From assembly GCF_000308655.1 (NCBI RefSeq), contig NZ_BAGC01000035.1, positions 1-64,000 on the forward strand: a stretch of 64,000 nucleotides of DNA, in the 5' to 3' direction. Shown here piece by piece: positions 8,097 through 16,682 of this stretch. Under the pieces are notes generated by a model, which was given only the letters and a program-made list of their open reading frames with translations, searched no databases and had not been told where the DNA came from. Numbering within the stretch: the first letter of the stretch is position 1; each line of letters begins with the position of its first letter. Both the position numbers and the translations under genes were made by a program. This DNA is from Nocardia niigatensis NBRC 100131. GTDB lineage: Bacteria; Actinomycetota; Actinomycetes; Mycobacteriales; Mycobacteriaceae.

Positions 8097-8121
8097 GGGC
8101 GTACATGCGTGCCCAGTTTTT
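8097..8121 (+). terminator. weak intrinsic-terminator-like hairpin outside the right transposon end
   Basis: GGGC and GCCC arms around a 10-base loop, extended by two G-T pairs, followed by AGTTTTTG. The stem is short, so this is only a possible terminator. Confidence 0.25.
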
Positions 8122-8207
8122 GAAGGGTTTCGTTGTGATTTCATAGCGTTTGCACCAACCAAACGTAAACGAATTAAAATCAACGTCTCTCAGGGGGAGT
8201 GGGGAAT

Positions 8208-8242
8208 CTGACCGCCGATAACGTTCACTTATCGGAGGTCAG
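8208..8242. repeat. 14-bp inverted repeat upstream of the coiled-coil gene
   Basis: CTGACCGCCGATAA and TTATCGGAGGTCAG are separated by 7 bases and differ from perfect complementarity at one position. There is no T tract. Lying 87 bp before the start at 8329, it could be an operator or a folded leader element; function not determined. Confidence 0.45.
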
Positions 8243-8315
8243 GACGACTCGGTTTGATCTGGAGCTGTTCAGGTTTCGTTTCGTGTCCTTCCGTTGGGTT
8301 TGACGAAACCAACGC

Positions 8316-8329
8316 TACGATTTGCGTCG
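8316..8329 (+). promoter_or_regulatory. -10 element placed for a leaderless transcript
   Basis: TACGAT at 8316-8321 fits the TANNNT -10 consensus of actinobacteria and lies 7 bp before GTG 8329, the preferred start of the next gene. No ribosome-binding site precedes the GTG. This arrangement predicts transcription starting at or next to the start codon. A TTGACG at 8300 is too close (10 bp spacer) to be its -35. Confidence 0.4.
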
Positions 8330-9432
8330 TGTCGAGCATCTGCAACTACCCAGGCTGCACCCAACCGATTACGCGCGGCGGAGGGCCGGGACGTCCGTCG
8401 GAATACTGTGATCATCCGGAGCACACGCGTTGGCGGGCCTGGCGAGAGCGGCAGAGGCAGCAGCAGAGCGAGGGGGAAACATCCCCGGCGAATGTCACTG
8501 TGACGCAACGAGGGCCGGTGACCGTGGCTCGGTTGCGCGCCGATGAACTGCTCGGACAGTTCCGGACGATCGCCGAACAGCTTGGCACGACGCTCAATGC
8601 CGCTGTCGCGGAATTGTCGACGCTGGCTGATCCCGCGGTGGCGGAGGCCCAGGTCCAGGCCGTGCAGGCGGACGCGGCACGACGGATCGCCGAGGCGGAG
8701 ATGGCCACCGTGGCCGCCGAGCAAGCACGGCGCGAGGCCGAAGAGGCCCGGGCGGCAGCCGAATCGGCGGCCGAGGATGCGGCGCTGGCCGCAGAGGAGG
8801 CCGAGGGACGAATCGCGGAAGCACTCACCGCGCGGGACGACGCGCTGAAGGAAGTCGAGCGGGTCACCAAGCAGGCGGCCGACGATGTGTTCGCGGCACG
8901 GGCCGAGGCGGAGGCCGAGATCCGCACCATCCGACGGGAATCCACCGAGGACATCGAACGGGCGCGCCAACAGGCCAACGAAGATATCGAGCTCGCCCGG
9001 TCGAAGGCCGCCGCCGAAATCGAGCAGGTGCGCCGGGACGCCACGCAGCGGATCACCGCCGCCGGCGCGGAACGCGACCTCGCTGTGCAGCGGTCAGCCG
9101 ACGCCGAGCGCACCATCGAGCGCGCCGAAGCCGCTGTGGTCGAACGCAATCAGGTGGTCGCCGACACCCGGGACGAACTCAAGGCGGCCCGGACCGAGCT
9201 GGATCGGTCGCGGACCGAACTCGGCGACGTACGTCGGCAGGCCGCCGCCGACCTCGCGACGGTGCGCGCGGAAACTGCGGCCGCCGTCGAGAAGGCGCGG
9301 CAGGAGGCGGCCGAACGGCTCGCCGCCCTGGACGATGCCCGCACCCAGACCCTCGCCCGTGCCGAGCGCGCCGAGAAACAGCTGGATGCTCTGCTCGCGC
9401 AGCGTGATCCGGCCCCTGCGGCGAAGTCCTGA
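8329..9432 (+). CDS. zinc-motif plus long coiled-coil protein (KfrA/SMC-like helix), 367 aa
   Basis: The GTG at 8329 is preferred because it begins directly before the conserved N-terminal motif CNYPGC-x14-YCDHPEH, a C-x4-C...C-x4-H zinc-finger-like set. From about residue 80 to the end the protein is one continuous Ala/Glu/Arg-rich coiled coil with heptad character. This layout recurs in actinobacterial proteins annotated as hypothetical or KfrA-like and could mean DNA or filament binding. The function is not known. It lies immediately outside the right end of the Tn7-like element and may be the neighbour whose promoter region was the insertion target. Confidence 0.75.
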   Translation: MSSICNYPGCTQPITRGGGPGRPSEYCDHPEHTRWRAWRERQRQQQSEGETSPANVTVTQRGPVTVARLRADELLGQFRTIAEQLGTTLNAAVAELSTLADPAVAEAQVQAVQADAARRIAEAEMATVAAEQARREAEEARAAAESAAEDAALAAEEAEGRIAEALTARDDALKEVERVTKQAADDVFAARAEAEAEIRTIRRESTEDIERARQQANEDIELARSKAAAEIEQVRRDATQRITAAGAERDLAVQRSADAERTIERAEAAVVERNQVVADTRDELKAARTELDRSRTELGDVRRQAAADLATVRAETAAAVEKARQEAAERLAALDDARTQTLARAERAEKQLDALLAQRDPAPAAKS

Positions 9433-9658
9433 GCACTGCCGCCGGGCTCAATCGATAAATCGCAGGTACCCGATCGATAAGTGGCCCACGGAATTGGGGG
9501 CACCGAGCCTGATGGTGTCCGGTTGCTGGAGCCCATAGGGTCGATCCAAGGGTCTCAAAACCCCTGGATTCAGGCGGCCGGTTCAATCATGGATCGGGCG
9601 AAAGGTGTTCTGGCGCAGCGGATGAGTCGGGCTGGGGCTGCGCGCTCAGGAGGAATCA

Positions 9659-10288
9659 ATGTCCGCTCTGGCGGAATGGCGTGGTCGGTCGCGCCTGCAG
9701 ACGGCCACGCGTATCGCGGTGCTGACGATGACACCGGTGGTCGCGCTGGTGGCGGGTTGCTCGAGCGACTCGGGGAAGTCGACCGCGAGCCCGACGACGG
9801 CGAAGCCGTCGGTCAGTGCGACGAGCACGGTGGCGCCCTCGACGACTTCCGGTGCGCCCGTGGCGAGTCCGGTTGGCGGCGGACCGGCCGGGGGAAGTCC
9901 CGCGGCCGGTCCGCCGGGCGGTGGTGCGCCACAGCAGCAGCCCCCGGGCGAGTCGCCCGACACTCCGCCCGTGTCCGACCCGGGTCCCGGCGGAGCCCCC
10001 GCGCCGGACGGCTACGTCAAGTGCACCGACCAGATCAACTATGCCGGTGACCCACGCAGCAATGCCGAGATCAACCGTCTCGGTGAGATACTCGGCCATT
10101 GCCCCGATCCGGTCTCGGCGTCCATAATCCCGACACCGACCACGACGGCCGCCCCGACCTCCACCACGGATCCGGGAACCACCGCACCGGTCACCACGAC
10201 GACGACCCCGCCCCAAACCACCGCTCCCACAACGACAACCACCGTGGCCGCGCCGACGACGGCGGCTGCGGCAAACGCCACACAATAG
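9659..10288 (+). CDS. putative lipoprotein, Pro/Thr-rich, 209 aa
   Basis: AGGAGG lies 6 bp before the ATG. A lipoprotein signal is visible: positive N-terminus, hydrophobic stretch VLTMTPVVALVAG and lipobox LVAGC. After it comes a long low-complexity Ser/Thr/Pro/Gly region, then a short folded-looking part with two Cys (YVKCTDQINYAGDPRSNAEINRLGEILGHC), and a Thr/Pro-rich tail. The Thr/Pro-rich stretches look like wall-spanning linkers that may be glycosylated. Cell-surface attached; no enzymatic motif seen. Confidence 0.75.
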   Translation: MSALAEWRGRSRLQTATRIAVLTMTPVVALVAGCSSDSGKSTASPTTAKPSVSATSTVAPSTTSGAPVASPVGGGPAGGSPAAGPPGGGAPQQQPPGESPDTPPVSDPGPGGAPAPDGYVKCTDQINYAGDPRSNAEINRLGEILGHCPDPVSASIIPTPTTTAAPTSTTDPGTTAPVTTTTTPPQTTAPTTTTTVAAPTTAAAANATQ

Positions 10289-10389
10289 GCACGATCGGTC
10301 TTTCCGGACGACTGGCCATGTTTGCGTGGATGGCGCAGGATTTCCTGGTGGATAGCGGTATCGTCGGTGGGGAAAGAGGGGTGTGACAC

Positions 10390-11196
10390 TTGAACATCAA
10401 CGCCATGCGAGCGCGGCAGTCCCGGCCGAGCGTGGCACGCGTATACAGCTACGTGCTCGGCGGACGCGACAACTACGGTGTCGACAAGGATCTCGGTGAC
10501 TACTTCATCGAGGACCTACCCGGATCCGAGCAATTGGCCATCACCAACCGGGAGGCCGTCCTCCGCGCCGCCCGGATCATGGCGGAAGCCGGAATCCGCC
10601 AGATCATCGATATGGGCTGCGGTCTGCCCGCCGGTGTCAATGTGCACGACGTGGTGCGGCAGGTCCAGCCCGAGGCCCGCGTGGTCTACGTCGACGACGA
10701 CCCGTTCGTCGTGGCGCACGGCCGGGCGCTGCTCGCCGTCGATGACGGAATCGCGGTGCTGGAGGCCGATATTCGGGATCCTGCCGGCATCGACAAGCAT
10801 CCCGACGTGCAGCGCCTCATCAACTTCGACGAACCGGTCGGCATCCTGTTCGCGATCACCCTCAGTTTCGTCAATGACGAGGAGGACCCGATCGGTGTGG
10901 TCCAGTACTGGACCGATCGAGCGGCGTCGGGCAGCCATACCTACATCTCCCATTTCTGTACCGGCGTGACCCGGGAGGCCCTCGCGACCGCGAGGAAGAT
11001 CCTGGAAGCCTTCGGCCGCGGACGATTCCGGACCGAAGCCGAGATCCAGTCCTGCTTCGGCACACTGACCCTCGACGAGGACGGTCTGCGCCCCTGTGCC
11101 CAGTGGCGTCCCGATCCCGTGGAGGACGGGGAGCCCAGGCCGGAACTGAACATCTGGGGCGAGCTCGTCGTGGGCGGGATGGCCCAGAAGAAATAG
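10390..11196 (+). CDS. SAM-dependent methyltransferase, DUF574 family
   Basis: The 268-aa protein carries the DUF574/Methyltransf_19 signature: RPSVARVYSYVLGGRDNYGVD at the N-terminus, then IIDMGCGLPAGVNVHDVV (SAM motif I) and VVYVDDDPFVVAHGRALL (motif II). The start is TTG 10390, which has GAAAGAGGGG about 10 bp upstream. The ATG at 10405 is an alternative but lies farther from that site. These proteins are abundant in actinomycetes and their substrates are mostly unknown. A strong hairpin terminator follows at 11206. Confidence 0.87.
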   Translation: MNINAMRARQSRPSVARVYSYVLGGRDNYGVDKDLGDYFIEDLPGSEQLAITNREAVLRAARIMAEAGIRQIIDMGCGLPAGVNVHDVVRQVQPEARVVYVDDDPFVVAHGRALLAVDDGIAVLEADIRDPAGIDKHPDVQRLINFDEPVGILFAITLSFVNDEEDPIGVVQYWTDRAASGSHTYISHFCTGVTREALATARKILEAFGRGRFRTEAEIQSCFGTLTLDEDGLRPCAQWRPDPVEDGEPRPELNIWGELVVGGMAQKK

Positions 11197-11205
11197 TCCG
11201 CAATG

Positions 11206-11247
11206 ACGATGCGCTGGTGGCGGTACTTATCGCCACCAGCGCATCGT
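11206..11247. terminator. 17-bp-stem bidirectional terminator
   Basis: Perfect 17-bp arms (starting ACGATGCGCTGG) with an 8-base loop lie between the methyltransferase gene and the convergent GNAT gene, overlapping neither. There is no long T tract, as is usual in actinobacteria. Confidence 0.8.
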
Positions 11248-11249
11248 TG

Positions 11250-11858
11250 TCAGCGGGGAGCGCGCCACATGGGCCATAGCGACGGTCCGTCCTGGGGGGC
11301 GGCGAGGGTGCCGGTGACATCGAAGCCGAAGCGCTCGTAGTACGGGACATTCTGAGGCTTGCTGGATTCCAGGTAGGCGGGGATGCCCTCGGCGTCACAG
11401 CGGTCCAGGCGGGACCGCATCAGCGCCTGGCCGTAGCCCTGACCGCGGACGCCGGGCAGTGTGCCGAGAACGGCGAGATACCAGTGCGGTTCGCGGGGAT
11501 GGGCCACGGCCATGCGGTCGGCGAGCCTGGCCGCGACGAGCAGACGGTACCGGAAGGCGCCGGCCAGGCCCGGCAACTGGGGCAGCATCGCGCTGTCGTC
11601 GACGTGCCAGTGGCCGGGCGGAGCCCAGAGTGCCGCGCCCACTACCGAATTCGCGTCATTGCAGGCCACCTCGACGCCACCCATGGGCACGAAATGGTGG
11701 CGGGCCTGGGCGGCGAAGAGACCGGCGGCGCGGCGGGCCCGGGTGGCGTCGTCCCGGATCAACCAGACGATGAGTGGATCGTCGGAGAACGCGATACCCA
11801 GCACACGCGCCAACTCGGGTATATCGGACATTTGCGCCGGGCGTACGGTGATCCCCAT
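11250..11858 (-). CDS. GNAT family N-acetyltransferase
   Basis: Start is ATG 11858 (MGITVRPAQMSDIPELARVL), the normal GNAT opening; extending upstream would enter the preceding gene. The protein has 202 aa. The acetyl-CoA motif V-R-G-Q-G-Y-G follows LAVLGTLPG, and the C-terminal VPYYERFGFDVTGTL is the usual motif B. It would transfer an acetyl group to an amine on a small molecule or protein. It begins 4 bp after the metallo-hydrolase gene and is presumably cotranscribed with it. Confidence 0.9.
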   Translation of the reverse strand: MGITVRPAQMSDIPELARVLGIAFSDDPLIVWLIRDDATRARRAAGLFAAQARHHFVPMGGVEVACNDANSVVGAALWAPPGHWHVDDSAMLPQLPGLAGAFRYRLLVAARLADRMAVAHPREPHWYLAVLGTLPGVRGQGYGQALMRSRLDRCDAEGIPAYLESSKPQNVPYYERFGFDVTGTLAAPQDGPSLWPMWRAPR

Positions 11859-11862
11859 GCGT

Positions 11863-12819
11863 TCACGGTAGCGGCTCGGTGGCCTCCTCACGGTGTGCAG
11901 CGAGTTGCTGTGCCGCGTCGTGATCATGAGTGGGGATGACCGGGATCAGGCGCTGGACCAGGTGCAGCCGGTGCAGGGTCCGGAACGCCAGGTCGCGGTT
12001 CTCGTCGACGAAAAGCCCTGGGAAGCCGGGCTTCTGGCGCACCCGCTCGATCTGCAGCGCATGCCAGGCGGCATCGCCGGCGAGCAGGATCCAGCCGCGG
12101 GCCGTGTGCGCGAGCACGCCGACGCTGCCCGGTGTGTGCCCGGCGAGATCCACCAGGACCACGCTGCCGTCGCCGAACAGGTCGTGACTGCGGGTGAAGG
12201 TGAGCACAGGCGGGCCGTCCAGCTCGTATTCGACCACGGGGCGATCCACGAGCGCGTCCCGCACGCCGCCGACGGGCGCCACCGGACCTGTCATGGCCCA
12301 GGCGCGCTCGGTGCTGTGCAGGTGCACCGGCAGGTCCGGGAAATCGAGCAGCCCGCACACGTGATCCCAGTGGGCGTGGGTCGGGAGCGCGAAATCGAGT
12401 GCGGGAAAGGTGGATTCGCCCTGCAGCGCGGTGATGGTCGGGATGGTCTCCACGGGCGGCCGGACGAACGGGCGGATCACGCCGTGCAGTTGCGCGATGG
12501 CGCGGTGTTCGGCGTCGAGGCAGTAACTCGGGTCGACGATGAAGGTGGCCTCGGGATGCTGGACGACGAAAGACGTCAGCGAGCTGGCGAGGCGACTCGG
12601 CGTGAACACGCCCTCCACGATCGCGCTGGTGGGTGCCGACCGCGGAAACTGCGGCAGCGCCGTGACGGTGACCGTGCGTTCGGGGGTGGGCAGTCCGGCG
12701 TCGGTGAGCGAGCGCAGGAACCGTTCGTCGACGCGCCGCGGGCGGACGGCGCCGTGCAGGGAACTCACTGCGGCGGTGCAGCATTGCCAGAGAGTGGTCT
12801 TGCGTACTGGATCGGACAT
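11863..12819 (-). CDS. MBL-fold metallo-hydrolase
   Basis: The 318-aa protein has the metal-binding motif H148-x-H150-x-D152-H153 in LPTHAHWDH, a further His in GHTPGSVGV, Asp in LLAGDAAWH and a last His in IPTHDHD: the full two-metal set. The overall plan is that of lactonase or glyoxalase-II-like enzymes. It is divergent from a MerR regulator gene starting 47 bp away, with a palindrome between them, so it is probably that regulator's target. A GNAT gene follows in the same operon. Confidence 0.87.
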   Translation of the reverse strand: MSDPVRKTTLWQCCTAAVSSLHGAVRPRRVDERFLRSLTDAGLPTPERTVTVTALPQFPRSAPTSAIVEGVFTPSRLASSLTSFVVQHPEATFIVDPSYCLDAEHRAIAQLHGVIRPFVRPPVETIPTITALQGESTFPALDFALPTHAHWDHVCGLLDFPDLPVHLHSTERAWAMTGPVAPVGGVRDALVDRPVVEYELDGPPVLTFTRSHDLFGDGSVVLVDLAGHTPGSVGVLAHTARGWILLAGDAAWHALQIERVRQKPGFPGLFVDENRDLAFRTLHRLHLVQRLIPVIPTHDHDAAQQLAAHREEATEPLP

Positions 12820-12832
12820 GCTGGAACGCTAA

Positions 12833-12854
12833 TACTTAAGGTCGACATGAAGTA
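12833..12854. promoter_or_regulatory. 22-bp palindrome between MBL and MerR genes
   Basis: TACTTAAGGTC and GACATGAAGTA arms: 9 of 11 positions are symmetric around the central GTCGAC. It occupies nearly the whole 47-bp divergent intergenic region. MerR proteins bind such palindromes inside the promoter spacer, so this is the likely operator controlling both directions. Confidence 0.55.
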
Positions 12855-12866
12855 AAGAGGTGAACT

Positions 12867-13289
12867 GTGGCCACGACCCAGGAGATGAGAATCGGTGACG
12901 CCGCCGCCGTGCTCGGCGTGGAGTCCCACGTGCTGCGGCACTGGGAGTCGGTCGGGCTGCTCGCGCCCCCGCGCAGCCCATCGGGCCATCGCAGCTACAA
13001 CGAGCACATCCTCGACTACGCCCGCATCATCCAGACACTGCAGCGAACCGGGCTCTCGCTGGACCAGATCCGGCAACTCGGGATGAGCGAGTGCACCAGC
13101 CGGCGGGACATGATCGCCGAGCGTCGCGCCGAGGTGCGCGAACGCATCGAACTGCTGCAGGCGACGGACCGATTCCTCGAGCATCTGCTCGAATGCACCC
13201 ATCCGATCATCAGCGAATGCCCCGAGTGCTCGGAGTTCGTCTCGCGAGCGCACGCGCGGCGGACCGTCGAGTTCCCGGACCGGCCGTAG
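12867..13289 (+). CDS. MerR family transcriptional regulator
   Basis: GTG start preceded by AGAGGTG. The N-terminal winged helix is clear: RIGDAAAVLGVESHVLRHWESVGLLAPPRSPSGHRSYN, followed by the dimerisation coiled coil to about residue 110. The C-terminal part has Cys residues at CTHPIISECPECSEF (three Cys in 13 residues), which could bind metal or sense thiol-reactive compounds. It probably controls the divergent metallo-hydrolase/GNAT operon. Confidence 0.9.
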   Translation: MATTQEMRIGDAAAVLGVESHVLRHWESVGLLAPPRSPSGHRSYNEHILDYARIIQTLQRTGLSLDQIRQLGMSECTSRRDMIAERRAEVRERIELLQATDRFLEHLLECTHPIISECPECSEFVSRAHARRTVEFPDRP

Positions 13290-13388
13290 GCTGGGGGAGA
13301 GCGCTCACATACGCGCGGCGTGCATCGATACACGGGGTGAGGACGCCAGGGCACCCGCCGACGTTCCCGAACCGGGAGGTACTGGGAA

Positions 13389-14012
13389 ATGCGCTATCGC
13401 ACAGGGATTCTCGCTGCAACCGGGGCGCTCGCACTCGGGCTGGCGGCGTGCTCGTCGAGTACGCCCACCACGTCGCCACCCGCCACTACGCCGGCAGCCA
13501 CAGGCGAAGCCACCACGGCAGGCGAGAGCGCCAAGGCTCCCGCCACCACGCTGGGTTCCCAAGGCGTGCCGACCACCGTCCCGGCGCGGCAGGCGACCTG
13601 CGGCGCCGGCCAGGTCGACGTGACCGCCGCCGTCATGTCTCCGGCCACCGGGCACCGCGGCGTGAAACTCACTTTCAGCCTTGCCGCGGGCGCGGCTCCC
13701 TGCACGCTCACCGGCTATCCGGGTGTCGACACCGGCGCGGGCGGCCCACTGCTGCACGCCGACCGGACCCCACGCGGATACATGGGCGGACTGCCGGAGG
13801 GCAGCGACGAACCGCCCACTGTGACACTGGAATCCGATCGTCCGGGCACCGCGATCGTGGAGGGCGTCGCCTTCGACGCCGCCGGCAGCGGGTGCCCCCT
13901 GTACACGAGTTTGCAGGTCACGCCGCCGAATTCGACCGACACCCGCACTGTCACAGTGACAATCGACAGCTGTGCCCTGCACGTGCACCCGGTCACCGGG
14001 CAGGGCCAGTAG
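13389..14012 (+). CDS. lipoprotein with DUF4232-like domain
   Basis: GGGAGGT lies 9 bp upstream of the ATG. The signal peptide ends in lipobox LGLAAC, then a Ser/Thr/Pro linker of about 45 residues is followed by a beta-rich domain with paired Cys (ATCGAGQVDVTAAV ... APCTLTGYPGV ... IDSCALHVHPV). This matches the DUF4232 family common in actinobacterial surface lipoproteins. The function is unknown. Its TAG stop directly abuts the stop of the convergent P450 gene. Confidence 0.82.
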   Translation: MRYRTGILAATGALALGLAACSSSTPTTSPPATTPAATGEATTAGESAKAPATTLGSQGVPTTVPARQATCGAGQVDVTAAVMSPATGHRGVKLTFSLAAGAAPCTLTGYPGVDTGAGGPLLHADRTPRGYMGGLPEGSDEPPTVTLESDRPGTAIVEGVAFDAAGSGCPLYTSLQVTPPNSTDTRTVTVTIDSCALHVHPVTGQGQ

Positions 14013-15371
14013 TCAGACTCGAACAGTGGTGTCCGTGGTGACCACGACACGCGCGCCGTGTGCCGGAACGTGGGTGATGTTGCGCATGCGCGACGGTTCG
14101 CTGCCCGCACCCTCGGGCAGTGAAAGCTGGTAGCGGGTCAGGATTTCCCGCAGTACCGCCGTCCCTTCCATGAGCGAGAACCCGGCGCCGATGCAGCGCC
14201 GCACCCCGCCACCGAACGGCAGCCAGGTGTTGGCGGCGACCGATCCGTCCAGGAATCGTTCGGGCCGGAAGGTCAGGGCGTCCGGGAAGGCCTCGGTGCG
14301 CCGGTGCGCCAGCAGGATTGAGGTCGCGACCACGGTGCCCTTCGGCAGGTCATAGCCACCGAGGGTCATGTCGCGGGTGAGCCGCCGCCCGGTCCCGCCG
14401 ATGACGGTGTGCAGGCGCATGGCCTCCTTCAGCACCGCCTCGAGATGTTTCTCGTCACCGTCGTGCGCCGCCCGGCGCGCCTCGGCCTGCACCTCCGGAT
14501 TGGCGGCCAGCTCGTGGCAGGCCCAAGACAGCGCCGATGCGGTGGTCTCGTGCCCGGCCAGCAGCAGGGTCACCATATGGTCGCGCAATTCCTCATCGGA
14601 CAGCGGTGTGTCGGTGGAGTTCTCGCCGGATCCGACCGCCAGCAGCCGCGACAGCACATCGGTGCGGGTCTCCAGGTCCGGATGCGCGCGGCGTTCGGCG
14701 ATCTCGCTGTAGAGCAGCTCGTCGATGGCGTTCTGGTTCTCGCGGAAGCGCTTCCACGGTCCGCGGCGTTCCAGGAACGGATATTTCCAGCCGAAGAAGA
14801 TGATCGGATCGATATTGACGATGCGGCGCAGCCGCGGCGCGAGCTGAGCGCGGCGGCGTTCATCGGTCATGCCGAACACCACCTGCATGATGACATCGAG
14901 TGTCAGGTCGTTCATGGCGTCCAGCGTGAGCACGGTCGACCCTGACACCCACCGGTCGACATGCGTCGTGGCGATGGTGTCGACCAGCCCGCGATAGCCG
15001 CGCAGCGACGAGCCGACGAACGCCGGCATGAGCAGCCGCCGCGCCCGCGCGTGCTCGTCCTCGTCGGTGAGCAGCAGCGAATGCTCGCCCATGATGTGCA
15101 CCAGCAGCCGATTGCCCTCGCCGGCATGCAGATCCGCGGGGTCTGCGGCGAAGATCTCGCGAATGTGCTCCGGACGCGAGAAGACGACCAGGTTCTCGGC
15201 GTAGGGGGCGACCAGGTGCAGGGTGAAGACGTCACCGTAGCGGCGGGCCGATCGGCGCAGCAGGGTCCCCCGCCACTTGGCGTAGAGGACGGTCTGCACC
15301 GCACGCGGCAATGGCGGTCCCGGTGGAAAAGCGGTGCCCACGATGCTGATCCCTTCACCCGGCCGCGTCAC
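14013..15371 (-). CDS. cytochrome P450
   Basis: The 452-aa monooxygenase has the I-helix oxygen-binding motif AGHETTAS, K-helix E-x-x-R in KEAMRLH, and the heme-ligand loop FGGGVRRCIGAGFS with the proximal Cys. GTG start. The N-terminus PPGPPLPRAVQTVLYAKW and the length resemble the mycobacterial CYP135/137/138 type group rather than soluble CYP107-like enzymes. It needs a ferredoxin and reductase encoded elsewhere. It is divergent from an epoxide hydrolase gene, a pairing that suggests oxidation to an epoxide followed by opening; this is inference. Confidence 0.93.
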   Translation of the reverse strand: MTRPGEGISIVGTAFPPGPPLPRAVQTVLYAKWRGTLLRRSARRYGDVFTLHLVAPYAENLVVFSRPEHIREIFAADPADLHAGEGNRLLVHIMGEHSLLLTDEDEHARARRLLMPAFVGSSLRGYRGLVDTIATTHVDRWVSGSTVLTLDAMNDLTLDVIMQVVFGMTDERRRAQLAPRLRRIVNIDPIIFFGWKYPFLERRGPWKRFRENQNAIDELLYSEIAERRAHPDLETRTDVLSRLLAVGSGENSTDTPLSDEELRDHMVTLLLAGHETTASALSWACHELAANPEVQAEARRAAHDGDEKHLEAVLKEAMRLHTVIGGTGRRLTRDMTLGGYDLPKGTVVATSILLAHRRTEAFPDALTFRPERFLDGSVAANTWLPFGGGVRRCIGAGFSLMEGTAVLREILTRYQLSLPEGAGSEPSRMRNITHVPAHGARVVVTTDTTVRV

Positions 15372-15477
15372 TGCGGCTGAAACGCTTGTCCAACAGCCTA
15401 GAACGCGCGCGTACCGCAGCGGAATCCGCTGACGGTATAGGACGGAATCTGACCTAGTTCCTTCCTACGGTGGCGAC

Positions 15478-16626
15478 ATGACGATTTTCGAGCCGTTCCG
15501 AATCGACATTCCCGACACCGACATCGACGATCTGCGGACCAGCCTGGCCCGCACCCGCTGGCCCGCGGACCTGCCCGGCGTGGACTGGACCTACGGCATT
15601 CCGACCGCGTACGTGCGGGAACTGTGCGAGTACTGGGGCAGCGGCTACGACTGGCGGATCCACGAGGCCGAACGCAATCGTCACCCGCAGTTCCTGTCCG
15701 AAATCGACGGTCAGCGACTGCATTTCACACATGTCCGCTCGCCGGAGCCGACCGCGCTGCCACTGGTGCTGGTGCACGGCTGGCCGTTCGAGGACTTCAC
15801 CGGCATGATCGGCGCGCTCACCGATCCCCGCGCCCACGGCGGCGATCCCGCGGACGCCTTCCACGTCGTCATCCCGACGCTGCCCGGGTTCGGGTTCTCG
15901 GGCCCGACCCGCCGGGCGGGTGATGCCGCGACCGACCGCAGTGCGGAACTGATCTCGCAGCTCATGGCGGTGCTGGGCTATGACCGATACGGTGCGCACG
16001 GCGGCGACGCCGGTTCCTTCATCGCGCCGCAGCTGGGCCGGATCGCGCCGCGGCGCGTGGCCGGTGTCCACCTCAACGACCCGATCACGATCCCCGGCCC
16101 GGACTTCGACGCCGCCGGACTGAGCGAGGGCGATCAGCGGAAGCTGGCTCGCTATCGGAGCTGGGACAACCTGGAGACTTCCGGCTACGCGGGCATGCAC
16201 TCCACGCGCCCGCAGACTCTCGCCCCCGCGATGTCCGATTCGCCGGCCGGGATGCTCGCGTGGGTGATGGATGTGGTCAATACCTACAAGGATCCGGCCA
16301 AGTCGACACCCGATGACGCGATCGACCGCGACCTGCTTCTCACCAATGCGTCACTGCTGTGGTTCACCGACACCGCCGGGTCGTCGATGCGCCTGTACAA
16401 GGAATCCCGGCAATGGGGTGCGGAACCGGCCGACTCGGGGGTGCCCACCGGTGTCGCGACCTTCCCGGGTAGCAGCAGTATCCGCGGCGTCGCCGAGCGG
16501 GGTAACACCATCGTGCACTGGTCGGAGTTCGATCGTGGCGGCCACTTCGCCGCCATGGAAGCCCCCGATCTGCTGACCACCGATCTGCGGGACTTCTTCC
16601 GAAAGTTGCGCGGATCCAACGAATAA
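15478..16626 (+). CDS. epoxide hydrolase (alpha/beta hydrolase, EPHN N-terminal domain)
   Basis: The 382-aa protein begins with the epoxide-hydrolase N-terminal region (FRIDIPDTDIDDLRTSLARTRWP). The oxyanion motif is HGWPFEDF, the nucleophile is Asp177 in AHGGDAGSF, and the C-terminal catalytic His lies in RGGHFAAMEAPD. It hydrolyses epoxides to diols through an ester intermediate. GGTGGCG-type spacing gives only a weak ribosome site before the ATG. It is divergent from the P450 gene across 106 bp. Confidence 0.92.
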   Translation: MTIFEPFRIDIPDTDIDDLRTSLARTRWPADLPGVDWTYGIPTAYVRELCEYWGSGYDWRIHEAERNRHPQFLSEIDGQRLHFTHVRSPEPTALPLVLVHGWPFEDFTGMIGALTDPRAHGGDPADAFHVVIPTLPGFGFSGPTRRAGDAATDRSAELISQLMAVLGYDRYGAHGGDAGSFIAPQLGRIAPRRVAGVHLNDPITIPGPDFDAAGLSEGDQRKLARYRSWDNLETSGYAGMHSTRPQTLAPAMSDSPAGMLAWVMDVVNTYKDPAKSTPDDAIDRDLLLTNASLLWFTDTAGSSMRLYKESRQWGAEPADSGVPTGVATFPGSSSIRGVAERGNTIVHWSEFDRGGHFAAMEAPDLLTTDLRDFFRKLRGSNE

Positions 16627-16682
16627 CGCACCGCCGCAACCAGTTCCGCTGCCATCCTGCTCAACTCTGGCAGGATGGCGGC

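Noticed and set aside
8300..8305. TTGACG as a -35 for the coiled-coil gene
   Set aside because: Only 10 bp separate it from the TACGAT -10; the spacing is wrong for a sigma-70-type promoter.
9544..9569. Hairpin ATCCA-GGG / CCC-TGGAT between the coiled-coil and lipoprotein genes, first thought a tRNA piece
   Set aside because: Short mismatched stem, no cloverleaf arms and no T-loop motif nearby; at best a weak terminator.
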